Assembly: GCA_030041375.1 (NCBI GenBank)
Contig: JASHOA010000065.1
Coordinates: forward strand, 1-51,163
DNA length: 51,163 nt
Direction of reading: 5' to 3'
Source of the DNA: Acetobacteraceae bacterium
Lineage (GTDB): Bacteria > Pseudomonadota > Alphaproteobacteria > Acetobacterales > Acetobacteraceae
Shown: piece after piece, positions 33,379-41,194 of the stretch
Numbering within the stretch: the first letter of the stretch is position 1
How the letters are laid out: each line of letters begins with the position of its first letter
Translations under genes and position numbers: made by a program
Notes under the pieces: model-generated
What the model was told of the DNA's origin: nothing
Seen by the model: only the letters and a program-made list of their open reading frames with translations
Database searches by the model: none

Positions 33379-33558
33379 CGCGCCCCCTATTGTCGAGGCA
33401 CCACGTTACCGTCGCGAGACCTTCAACTTGCCGTGGTGCCTTTCGAAAACATCTTGCACGCACTCTGATTCTGCAAGGAGTATGTGAAAGGCTCGAAGCC
33501 GCGGCAGATCTTGTCCGGCCCGGACTTGCAGAATTGGTCGTTTGTGAAAGGCGTCGGA

Positions 33559-34161
33559 GTGCTGCTCGGCTACGCAAGGATCTCGATGGGGGATAGCCAG
33601 AATGCGGCGTTGCAGCGGCGTGCCCTGGCCGATGCAGGAGTCGGCCGGGTGTTCGAGGAAGCCGCCTCGGGTGCCCAATGGGACCGGCCCGAGTTGCACC
33701 GCATGCTCGACCAGCTCAGGCCAGGGGACGTTGTGGTGGTCTGGAAGCTCGACCGGCTAAGCCGCTCGCTTGGCGATCTCTTGCGGCTGATCGAGCGGAT
33801 CGCCGCCGCCGGCGCCGGGTTCCGCTCCCTCACCGAGGCGATCGACACCACCACGGCGGCCGGCCGGGCGATGATGCAGATGGTCGGGATGTTCGCAGAG
33901 TTCGAGCGGGCCATGATCCGGGAACGGACCGCGGCCGGCTTGGCCGCGGCACGGGCCGAAGGCCGCATCGGCGACCGGCGCCCGGGGCTCAAGGAGGTTC
34001 AGCGTGCCGAGATCGTTGAGAACGTGCTCACCGACCGCAGAACGGCGGCACAGATGGCACGGTTTTTCCAGGTCAACGAAGCGACCGTGAGCAGGGCCAT
34101 CGCGGCGGCGCGGGCGGCCTCGGATCACCTGGTAAGCACACCGCAAAGGAGCGGAGCATGA
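33559..34161 (+). CDS. Serine recombinase (resolvase family)
   Basis: 200 residues from GTG 33559 (MLLGYARISMGD); AAAGG lies seven bases upstream and earlier in-frame starts are not conserved. Catalytic domain: YARISMGDSQNAALQRRAL, DVVVVWKLDRLSRSLGDL, TTAAGRAMMQMVGMFAEFER. Short C-terminal HTH (RTAAQMARFFQVNEATVSRA). Known role: cointegrate resolution or inversion. Its stop overlaps the ATG of a tiny membrane-protein gene. Divergent to the nuclease-fold gene, so the 180-base gap 33379-33558 probably holds both promoters and may hold its recombination site. Confidence 0.9.
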   Translation: MLLGYARISMGDSQNAALQRRALADAGVGRVFEEAASGAQWDRPELHRMLDQLRPGDVVVVWKLDRLSRSLGDLLRLIERIAAAGAGFRSLTEAIDTTTAAGRAMMQMVGMFAEFERAMIRERTAAGLAAARAEGRIGDRRPGLKEVQRAEIVENVLTDRRTAAQMARFFQVNEATVSRAIAAARAASDHLVSTPQRSGA

Positions 34162-34337
34162 AGATCGTCCTGCTGTTCACCCCCAGGACGCTATTCCTTG
34201 CCCTGGTTTTCTGTTGCGTGGCCGTTGCCGCGATCGCGGGAGGGCTTCTCGGATCGACGGCCACCGTGATCGTCGCGGTCGGGGTCGGTGCGGTCGTGTT
34301 CTACTACGCGGGGGCGTTGCGCCCGCCGCGGTGGTAA
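34158..34337 (+). CDS. 59-residue two-span membrane protein
   Basis: ATG 34158 overlaps the recombinase stop (ATGA) with AAGGAGCGGAGC before it. Two hydrophobic stretches (FLALVFCCVAVAAIAGGLL and ATVIVAVGVGAVVFYYAGAL) are joined by a short turn, then a basic PRW end. No family recognised. Confidence 0.6.
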   Translation: MKIVLLFTPRTLFLALVFCCVAVAAIAGGLLGSTATVIVAVGVGAVVFYYAGALRPPRW

Positions 34338-34347
34338 CGCACCAAGC

Positions 34348-34378
34348 CTGCTACCCCCTCCGGCGCGGGGGGCAGCAG
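34348..34378 (+). terminator. GC-rich hairpin after the small membrane-protein gene
   Basis: CTGCT-A-CCCCC pairs with GGGGG-C-AGCAG around an 8-9-base loop. There is no T-run, so termination is uncertain. The remaining bases to 34564 hold nothing I can support. Confidence 0.35.
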
Positions 34379-34564
34379 GATCGCCGGTCGCCACCGGTCG
34401 TTCGCTCCATCGCAAATAAGGGCGGCATGGGGTAATCCCACCGATGCGGATGATTTTGGGGTTGCGCGCTGGTGCTGGTGCAGAACCGGCCTTATGGAAA
34501 GTAGAAGGGGCCGTGAAGCCCGCCCGGTCTTGGTCAGTATTCACTCGGCAACGCGCGGCGGCCC

Positions 34565-35311
34565 TCAAAAAGGTATGTCGTCATCTGGGATTGCCTCTTT
34601 GGGTGGTGGGGGCGGCGCAATCTGTTTGGCGGGAGCCGCTAGGCGCTTGTTCGGCGCGAGCAGGCGATGATAAGCGTCTTCATCGGCGCGTGCCTGATGT
34701 AAGAGGTTCGCAATGGAGTCCAGCCACTTGCGGATGGGTCGCAGCTTGCGCTCCACCTTGGCAACACCGCCCGTAACTTCCAACATCAGCGCTCCGAAAG
34801 CCTCCAACCGGGTGCGGTCTCTGTCCACCTCGGCGGCGAAGGCGTTGAGTTTGGTCATCAGCGCTTCCTTGCGGGGTAAGGGCAGGTCGATACTCTCGAT
34901 GGTGAGCTTGATCTTAGTAATTAGGTCTCGGATTTTTTCGCGCGTGTCGGGTGTCAGCCCGACAGAATTTTGTCTAATGATCTGTGCGTGACGCACCTTG
35001 ATGCCGGTAACGGCAGCATCGATGTCAAACTTGATCTGGTCAAAGTTCGTCGAATTGCTTGCGGCGGCCGAGTCGCTCACCCACTCTTCCAGTATGTCCA
35101 GATTTAGCGCTTTGACCACAGCAATAACGTGATTGAGGTAGGTTTGCCTAAAGTGGTTGTAGGTCTCACGTGAGTAGCGGGCGTCTCGATCTTCGAGGCC
35201 GGCAACTGCCGCGTCAAGCTGTCCGCAGAAGATTCTCTCGTAATAAAGGAAGGCGAGCTCGTCGTTCTCGGGACGGCTCGCAAACTCGTCTCCCAAAAGA
35301 TCATCAAACAT
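34565..35311 (-). CDS. Unknown helical protein with an SSB-like C-terminal tip
   Basis: 248 residues, no family recognised. Start MFDDLLGDEFASRPENDELA; mostly helical and charged (KIKLTIESIDLPLPRKEALM, EVDRDRTRLEAFGALMLEV). After a proline-rich linker (PPPPPKEA) it ends IPDDDIPF at the terminus. Known: DDDIPF is the conserved tip of bacterial single-stranded DNA-binding protein, the docking site for RecQ, ExoI, PriA, RecO and others. No OB-fold is visible here, so this may be a mimic or a client-recruiting protein. The PIN-domain gene lies 129 bases upstream in the same direction. Confidence 0.7.
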   Translation of the reverse strand: MFDDLLGDEFASRPENDELAFLYYERIFCGQLDAAVAGLEDRDARYSRETYNHFRQTYLNHVIAVVKALNLDILEEWVSDSAAASNSTNFDQIKFDIDAAVTGIKVRHAQIIRQNSVGLTPDTREKIRDLITKIKLTIESIDLPLPRKEALMTKLNAFAAEVDRDRTRLEAFGALMLEVTGGVAKVERKLRPIRKWLDSIANLLHQARADEDAYHRLLAPNKRLAAPAKQIAPPPPPKEAIPDDDIPF

Positions 35312-35440
35312 TGCCCTTCCGCTCCCGCCAGTCGCTCCGCACTTCTCAGGTCAAATGTGGGACTTTCAGCACTCTAGGAGGGTTGGGACAAGAGTTCCAT
35401 AATCCGCTTTATGAAAGTCAGGGCGCGACGCTTGCTCCAA

Positions 35441-36025
35441 TCATGCCTTCGCATGAAAAGTTCGGATATACTCCCGCAGGGTCAGCCCGCTTTGGTCGAA
35501 GTCATCCAAGTAGAGGACCTTACCCCCATGTTCGGCAGCGAAGCGAAGCGGCCCACACTTGTTGCGCTTTCCGCACGTCAACGCTATCGAAGAGAAGGAC
35601 TGTGCCGCGACCGCCGCGTCTCCCTCGTTGTGGGTCAGTTGACTCCCTTTTTCGCCTTTGCCGAAGAGGAATCGCCCTCCTATGGCAGCGTAGAATTCGC
35701 GTTCTGTCTGAGACTGCCATGCCCCTTGATCGAACCCGCCCACTCGCTGCGGGCCAGGGCCTTCTGTGGCGAACCCGTATACCGATGTGGTTTTGATGTC
35801 GCATCGGGCTATGGTCTGGTCAATAAAGTCTCGGAGAGCGGCCTTCGAAGCGCCGGGGATCGCCAACACCTCAATCTCAACCTCTCGGGTTACAAAGATT
35901 ACGAATTCTGCAAGAGGCAGCTCGACCGCGAGGTCGAATCTTCTGTCCAACAGAAAGTTCCACACGTTGCTATCGAGCGTGACGGCTATTCTGCCGTCGG
36001 AATGCTTCATGTATTGCCATGTCAT
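35441..36025 (-). CDS. PIN-like nuclease-domain protein
   Basis: 194 residues. The start of the fold is AVTLDSNVWNFLLDRRFDL with the first metal aspartate (D18), then VTREVEIEVLAI with a glutamate, and later LTHNEGDAAVAAQSF with a third acidic residue, in PIN-domain order. An ATG at 36010 is an alternative start. Known: PIN proteins are magnesium-dependent RNases, often VapC-like toxins, but this one is longer than VapC (about 130) and no antitoxin gene sits next to it. Together with the SSB-tipped gene downstream it may form a two-gene unit. Confidence 0.65.
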   Translation of the reverse strand: MTWQYMKHSDGRIAVTLDSNVWNFLLDRRFDLAVELPLAEFVIFVTREVEIEVLAIPGASKAALRDFIDQTIARCDIKTTSVYGFATEGPGPQRVGGFDQGAWQSQTEREFYAAIGGRFLFGKGEKGSQLTHNEGDAAVAAQSFSSIALTCGKRNKCGPLRFAAEHGGKVLYLDDFDQSGLTLREYIRTFHAKA

Positions 36026-36034
36026 CTTAGCGAC

Positions 36035-36604
36035 TCACAGGGAGAGACTCGAAATCGTCGCTCTGCCGACGTTGTAGCTCTTCGCAAGTTCCTTAAGCAT
36101 GGCCCCTTCCGCCCGCCGCCGCCGTGCTTCCTTCTGCTGCTGCGGCGTGAGCTTCGGCGGTCGGCCCATGTGCTGCCCGCGCGCCTTGGCTCGCTCGCGG
36201 CCTTCCGCCGTGCGGGTGCGGATCAGGGTCGCGTTCCACGTCCGCCAGCCCGCCAAGAACGGCAATCACTAGCCGCCCGGTGCTGGTCGCTGTGTCGGCT
36301 CACGGCTCCGCCAGTGACCGAAATTGCGCCTTGGCGTCCACGATCTGCTTGACGATGGCGAACAGGTCGAAAGTCGAGCGTGCCAGCCGGTCGATGCGCG
36401 TCACCGTCACTACATCGCCGGGGCCGATGGCCCGAAGGAGCCGCAGCAATTCCCGCCGATCGGGCCGTGCGCCGTCGCCTTCTCGCGGTAAATCTGGGTG
36501 CACCCCGCCTTGCGCAACTGCTCAAGCTGCGCGGCAAGCGTCTGCCCGTAGGTGCTGACGCAGGCATAGCCGACGCGGCGGTTTTGCAGGTTCTTTTCGG
36601 GCAT
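36035..36604 (-). pseudogene. Decayed serine recombinase gene
   Basis: Pieces of one resolvase in different frames. ATG 36604 begins MPEKNLQNRRVGYACVSTYG (YACVST at the catalytic site). A frameshift near 36470 leads to RPDRRELLRLLRAIGPGDVV and VTRIDRLARSTFDLF. An in-frame TGA follows AQFRSLAEP at about 36301. After ADTATSTGRLVIAVLGGLAD an extra base shifts the frame again before LIRTRTAEGRERAKARGQHM and the HTH end (LKELAKSYNVGRATISSL). With two frameshifts and one stop it cannot make the normal enzyme. The PIN gene follows closely. Confidence 0.85.
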
Positions 36605-36660
36605 ATTTTACAGGAAGCGTAACCCATTGACGGCATTGGGTCAACGGGAATGCCCGAAAA
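36594..36660. repeat. 11-bp inverted repeat at the recombinase start
   Basis: TTTTCGGGCAT (36594-36604) and ATGCCCGAAAA (36650-36660). The left arm is the recombinase start codon region; the right arm is the same start in mirror image. Between them is an inner palindrome ACCCA...TGGGT. It could be a res/inversion site or the scar of an inversion. Confidence 0.55.
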
Positions 36661-36669
36661 TCTTGACTA

Positions 36670-37251
36670 ATGCGCATGGCCGCTTCGGGTGGAAACCAGA
36701 CCTTCGGCGTCCGTCATATGGCGCCGTGCCCAGGTCAAGTGCTATGGAACCGCTTCGCGCGAAACGTCGGAACTTTGAAGCAAGAAGCACGACACTCGAG
36801 CGGACCAACAAGCAGACCCGACGCCGAGATATTTGCCGAACTCGTGCAGCAATATGCGGCGACCTGTCGCCATCCGAATCTGCCGCCATTCACTAGTCAT
36901 CAGCACAACGCCGAATCGATACACGACAGCGCGCGATACCCGGAGGTGCTCAGGCCGGGCGTGTATGCACATTACGACCATGAGGGCACGCTGATCTACG
37001 TCGGCGAAAGCGGCAATCCCTTAAATCGAAATTGGAAGCACCACCGGGACGCTCTGGCGGGCGGACGAAGACCACCGCCACGCATCGACTTGATTACCAT
37101 CGCCGAGCCTTGGGAGCGCTTCTCGTTGGAGAAATTCCTGCAATGTAAATTCCTGAACTATCAGGGACGTTGGATGCCTGGGTGCAGCGGGAGCGCATCG
37201 CCCGGGGCGAAAGCTAGAAGCAGGATAGGGCGGTCGTGGTCCGTCGGTTAA
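36670..37251 (+). CDS. GIY-YIG-domain protein, start uncertain
   Basis: The domain lies at about residues 95-165 of the open frame: RPGVYAHYDHEGTLIYVGES (strands with VYA and YVG in GIY-YIG positions), NRNWKHHRDALAGG with the arginine, and ERFSLEKFLQCKF with the glutamate. An upstream helical part contains DAEIFAELVQQYAATC. The first 45 and the last 30 codons look non-coding in character, so the real start may be ATG 36718 or later and the end may be shifted. Possible homing-type or defence nuclease. Confidence 0.55.
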   Translation: MRMAASGGNQTFGVRHMAPCPGQVLWNRFARNVGTLKQEARHSSGPTSRPDAEIFAELVQQYAATCRHPNLPPFTSHQHNAESIHDSARYPEVLRPGVYAHYDHEGTLIYVGESGNPLNRNWKHHRDALAGGRRPPPRIDLITIAEPWERFSLEKFLQCKFLNYQGRWMPGCSGSASPGAKARSRIGRSWSVG

Positions 37252-37655
37252 TGGACCGGAAGTCTCTACAGCCCGCCCGGGAGGCTTCTCTATCCCTTCG
37301 CGGGCCATTGGTCGGGGCGGTCTTTGCGCGCATCGACGGGTACCTCGCCCGCGCCCGGTTCGACGCTGCAGCGTTGTCGCCATTCTCGTTTTCACCGCCG
37401 CGACCACGAAGGTCTCCGCGCCGCTGAGCCTCGCGCAGGTGATCGCCGGTATGCGGCAGCTCTTCGCCGCATTCCTCACCGTGGCGCTCGGGGTCGCATG
37501 GCCACGGCTCCAAAGCGCGCATCTCCCGGCGCTGAACCTGTTCCGCAAGAGCAGGACGGCCATCACCGTCGTTGCTGGAGCAATGGTGGTCGGCCCACAA
37601 AGCTAGTTGATTTGAAGTCATCGCCCGCTGGCAATGGAGCAGTGCTCCCGGCCGA
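37252..37655. other. No supportable gene
   Basis: Several short frames exist on both strands, one of which would end with a hydrophobic stretch (MRQLFAAFLTVALGVAWPRL) at about 37450-37600 without a ribosome site. I see no known repeat, and no copy of the tRNA-Arg 3' end that would mark an island border. Confidence 0.5.
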
Positions 37656-38480
37656 TCAATTGCCCATCCGCCCATAGAGGCGAGCTGCAACGCCGACAAG
37701 CACCGCGAACACAACGGCGAGCACCGTGAAGTCCGAGCCGACACCGAAATCGCTGGTGCCGCCGCGCAGCATCAGCGCGCGTACGGCGTCGACCTCGTAT
37801 GTAAGCGGATTGAGCCGAGCCACGACCCTGAGCCAGGCCGGCATGATCGCGAGAGGGTAGATCGCATTGCTGGCGAAGAAAAGTGGCATGGTCACGATCT
37901 GGCCGATTCCCATGAAGCGCTCGCGCGTCTTCACGAGACAGGCGACGATCAGTGAGAAGGTGGCGAAAAGCGCCGCACCAACGATGATGAACAGGACCAT
38001 CAGGGCGAGGTGCACCGGCTGCAGGCTGATCGGAACCGCCAGGAGGCCGGCAAGGATGTAGACCACCAGAGCCTGGGAAAGCCCGCGTATCCCTGCCGAG
38101 AGGGCCTTGCCGATAACCAGGGCCGAACGGGGGGCCGGGCTGACGAGGTAGCGATGAAGGACGCCGAGATCGCGTTCCCAGATCGCTGCGATGCCGTAGA
38201 AGATGGCGACGAACAGCACGCTTTGCGTGAGGATCCCGGCGGAGATGAAATTGATATAGCTCATGCTTCCGGTCACGAGGCCGCGCACTCGCGCCATCGC
38301 TTCGCCGAAGAGCAGAAGCCAGATCACCGGTTGGATGGCACGGGTAAATAGCTCGAACGGATCATGATAAAGCTTCTGCACCTCGGCGGCGCAAACTCCG
38401 AAGACCTGCTCGAAGTAACGAAAGGCTCGAGAGGACTGATCAGCCGTGCGAGCGGGCAGCCCGGCGGGAGAGACGGACAT
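37656..38480 (-). CDS. ABC-2 type exporter permease
   Basis: 274 residues, six predicted spans. Contains KLYHDPFELFTRAIQPVIWL, LLFGEAMARV and the family segment AIWERDLGVLHRYLVSPAPR, then repeated hydrophobic helices and PLFFASNAIYPLAIMPAWLR ahead of NPLTYEVDAVRALM. This is the DrrB/NodJ pattern: drug, polysaccharide or lipid export. ATG 38480 overlaps the ATPase gene by 41 bases, so the two subunits are coupled. Substrate not predictable. Confidence 0.9.
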   Translation of the reverse strand: MSVSPAGLPARTADQSSRAFRYFEQVFGVCAAEVQKLYHDPFELFTRAIQPVIWLLLFGEAMARVRGLVTGSMSYINFISAGILTQSVLFVAIFYGIAAIWERDLGVLHRYLVSPAPRSALVIGKALSAGIRGLSQALVVYILAGLLAVPISLQPVHLALMVLFIIVGAALFATFSLIVACLVKTRERFMGIGQIVTMPLFFASNAIYPLAIMPAWLRVVARLNPLTYEVDAVRALMLRGGTSDFGVGSDFTVLAVVFAVLVGVAARLYGRMGN

Positions 38481-39294
38481 CGCGATAGGCCTGAATTTCC
38501 GGGGATTTGGCTTCCTCGCCGGCCAGCGCGGCGAAAACGTCATCGAGCGTCGCTGCCGGCCCGACGCGCGCCTTGAGTTCGGCGGGAGAGGCAACTGCCA
38601 CGAGTTTGCCTTCCCTGAGTACCCCAACCCGGTCGCACAGCTCCTCGATCTCCTCCATGTAGTGGCTGGTGAGGAGAATGGTCGTCGCCGTTTCGGCCCT
38701 GAGCTTCGCCAGCCGGCCGAGAACCGCGTGTCGCGCCGCGGGATCGAGCCCGACCGTCGGTTCATCCAGGAAGAGTATGGCCGGGCAATGCAGCAGGCCC
38801 TGGGCAATTTCCAGGCGACGGATCATGCCGCCGGAAAAGGCCTTCACCAGGCGGTGCGCAAACGGAGCCAGATCCATCGCCGCCAGCGTCTGCTCGATTC
38901 GGGAACGGATTTCTCGGAAAGGAATCCCGTAGAGGCGCGCGGAGAGCAGCAGGTTTTCAGTGGCCGTAAGATCGCCGTCTGCCGACATGAGCTGTGGAAC
39001 GTAGCCGATATGCCTGCGCACCTCGCCGGGGTTTCTCACGAGATCATAGCCGGCAACCGTCGCTCCGCCGGAGGTAACCGGCAGTAGAGTCGTCAGCATC
39101 CGGATGACCGTACTCTTCCCGGCACCATTGGCGCCGATCAGCCCGAAGACTTCTCCGCGCCCGACGCCGAAGCTTACGCGATCCACGGCGACGAAGCTGC
39201 CGAAGCGGCGGGTCAACGCTCTCACCTCGATGACGGCCGAGCCGCTGGTATCTGCCGCAGGACTCACGGTATCGGGCGAACGGGAAACATCCAT
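38440..39294 (-). CDS. ABC exporter ATP-binding protein (DrrA/CcmA type)
   Basis: 284 residues. Walker A GLIGANGAGKSTVIRML, Q-loop YVPQLMSADG, signature FSGGMIRRLEIAQGL, Walker B AILFLDEPTVGLDP and H-loop LLTSHYMEE. The ATG at 39294 gives MDVSRSPDTVSPAADTSGSA as a short leader before the domain; the frame continues upstream to 39507 without family similarity. Partner of the permease that follows. Confidence 0.92.
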   Translation of the reverse strand: MDVSRSPDTVSPAADTSGSAVIEVRALTRRFGSFVAVDRVSFGVGRGEVFGLIGANGAGKSTVIRMLTTLLPVTSGGATVAGYDLVRNPGEVRRHIGYVPQLMSADGDLTATENLLLSARLYGIPFREIRSRIEQTLAAMDLAPFAHRLVKAFSGGMIRRLEIAQGLLHCPAILFLDEPTVGLDPAARHAVLGRLAKLRAETATTILLTSHYMEEIEELCDRVGVLREGKLVAVASPAELKARVGPAATLDDVFAALAGEEAKSPEIQAYRDVRLSRRAARSHG

Positions 39295-39771
39295 GCGGCA
39301 TCCATGCGCTGTTCGCCGCTTGGCGACATTGATTCTTGTCAAAACATCCCTCACCCGGGGCGATCGCTCTCCGCTCGCCGGCTCGGCAGCAGGATCGGAT
39401 TTGCCCGCCGTGCGCCAACCGGGCGGGCCGTTATGCCGGCCGCGCGCCGTGCCTCGACTTGCTTTCGCGCCATTCTGATCGCACAGCCAAGAATCGAGCG
39501 GGACCAAAGAGTCGGGCGGTTGCTGGAGCTATTCTCAGTGCATCCTGTCAACAAGAACGCAGCGGCGGTCAGGTCCCCGGTCTGCACAGCCTCTACCGGG
39601 GTTGGAAAAGGTCAGTAAGGGAAGAGGCAGGCAGAGCGCCGGGACACGGCCCCTGCCAGGCGGTCTTCCGCCGGACGGATCATGTTGCTGCGGCGAAGAG
39701 GACCTCGCCGGGGCCAACCGAAATGTGACGATGCGGGAGACGCGACTCAGACACCTCGCAAGGCCGGGCCG
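39295..39771. other. No supportable gene
   Basis: Intergenic stretch between the leftward methyltransferase and ABC genes. Open frames of 60-130 codons exist, but none has a recognisable product or a good ribosome site. The promoter of the exporter is probably here. Confidence 0.5.
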
Positions 39772-40569
39772 TCAAGGGCGGCGGGCAATCAGCGCGGTCC
39801 ATTCGAGCACCTCGGCGGCCTGGCCGTCGGGCGCCACCTCCGCCATTAGGGCGGAAAGCTCGGCCGTCATCTCGTTGGCTCGCTCACCGATCAGCGCGTG
39901 CGAGGTGCTGGACATCGAAAGCGCCCGTTCCATCAGGCTGTCAGTCGTACTGACTCGCCGCGCAACAAGCGAGAGTCTTTCGAGGCGGCAGAACACGGAA
40001 CCCAGCAGCACGGCCTCGTGGGATACCCAGGTTTCCGAGTGGCGACGTTCACGCAACGGATCGCCCGAGGCATAGCGCTCGGTAATCTCTCGCCACCGCT
40101 TTCGCCAGGCGTTTTCCGGAACCTCGAGATGGGTGTCGTGAAACAATGCGACGGCGCCGCCGGTCTCGATCATCCCGTCCAGGTGAGCGAGTGTCGCGCT
40201 GCGATCCATCCAGTGGAAGCTGCGTCCCATCACGGCCAGGCGGAATCGGCCGAGGTCCGGGCCGAGTTCGTATGAACTTCCTTGCCGGAATTGCACGTTG
40301 GGCGTCAGGCCGAGCGCCGCCTCGGCAGCAGCGGCGAGCATCCGGGGCTCCGGGTCCAGGCCGATGACTTCATCGGCGAAATAGGCAAACCCGATCGCAA
40401 GCTGCCCGGGGCCGCAGCCGAGATCGAGCACCCGCCCGCCCGCGCCAGGCATCACGGCCTCCGCGACGCGGCGGATCAGCAGAGGGGGATAGGGAGCCCG
40501 GCCAGCTCGATAGTGCGCGGCGGCGGCGCTGAAGCGATGCGGATCGAACGGCAGCGGGTCGGAGGGCAT
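39772..40569 (-). CDS. Class I SAM-dependent methyltransferase
   Basis: 265 residues from ATG 40569 (GGAGG just before). Start FDPHRFSAAAAHYRAGRAPY; SAM-binding motif I VLDLGCGPGQLAIGFA, motif II DEVIGLDPEPRM, then VMGRSFHWMDRSATL, which is typical of the UbiE/Trans-aconitate-like Methyltransf_11/25 group. Substrate not evident. Stands alone. Confidence 0.88.
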   Translation of the reverse strand: MPSDPLPFDPHRFSAAAAHYRAGRAPYPPLLIRRVAEAVMPGAGGRVLDLGCGPGQLAIGFAYFADEVIGLDPEPRMLAAAAEAALGLTPNVQFRQGSSYELGPDLGRFRLAVMGRSFHWMDRSATLAHLDGMIETGGAVALFHDTHLEVPENAWRKRWREITERYASGDPLRERRHSETWVSHEAVLLGSVFCRLERLSLVARRVSTTDSLMERALSMSSTSHALIGERANEMTAELSALMAEVAPDGQAAEVLEWTALIARRP

Positions 40570-40817
40570 TTGCCTCCATAGCAGAACTGCCGCTCTTTGC
40601 CCGGATGGTACGAAATTTGATCTGCCCCGATCTCGTCGGCCGGCCAGATGGCCGGCTGGCAGCGTTCCTCGATGAGGCGCTCCCGCCGGTCCGATACCTT
40701 CGCGGTTGACTGCGCGAAGTCGCGCACAACCCTGATCGTTCCGCCCGACAGAGGCCCGCCTTGTCAATCGGGCCGTGCCGTTCTTTTGATGCAAACATCG
40801 AGCTAGGAGAGCCTTTG

Positions 40818-41192
40818 ATGGCAGTGACCGGCCTTCCCCCCTACGACGAGACCAACGTCTTTGCGCGCATCCTGCGCGGAGAAATCCCATGCAAGAAGGT
40901 GTACGAAGACGCGTACGCGCTGGCTTTTCATGACATCAATCCGCAAGCGCCGGTGCATGTGCTGGTGATTCCGAAGGGGGCGTACGTTTCGTCCGCCGAT
41001 TTCCTACAGGCTGCCCCTGACCACGAAGTCGCCGGCTTCTTCCGCGCAGTTGGCGCTGTAGCGCGACAACTCGGGCTGGAGGCAAAGGGCTATCGGTTGC
41101 TGGCCAATATGGGGCCGGATTCCAACCAGGAAGTGCCGCACTTCCACGTTCACGTCTTCGCCGGCCGGCCGCTCGGGAGGATGCTGCCGTAA
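40818..41192 (+). CDS. HIT-family nucleotide-binding hydrolase
   Basis: 124 residues. ETNVFARILRGEIPCKKVYE at the start and HFHVHVFAGRPLG with the His triad near the end; Hint/HinT subgroup, hydrolysing purine nucleoside phosphoramidates. ATG 40818 with AGGAG nine bases before; the longer frame from 40761 is not conserved. Two bases separate it from the next gene. Confidence 0.93.
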   Translation: MAVTGLPPYDETNVFARILRGEIPCKKVYEDAYALAFHDINPQAPVHVLVIPKGAYVSSADFLQAAPDHEVAGFFRAVGAVARQLGLEAKGYRLLANMGPDSNQEVPHFHVHVFAGRPLGRMLP

Positions 41193-41194
41193 GC

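Noticed and set aside
32606-37655. Search for a second copy of the tRNA-Arg 3' end that would define an island
   Set aside because: I found none by eye, and no integrase of the tyrosine type is present; the right border stays undefined.
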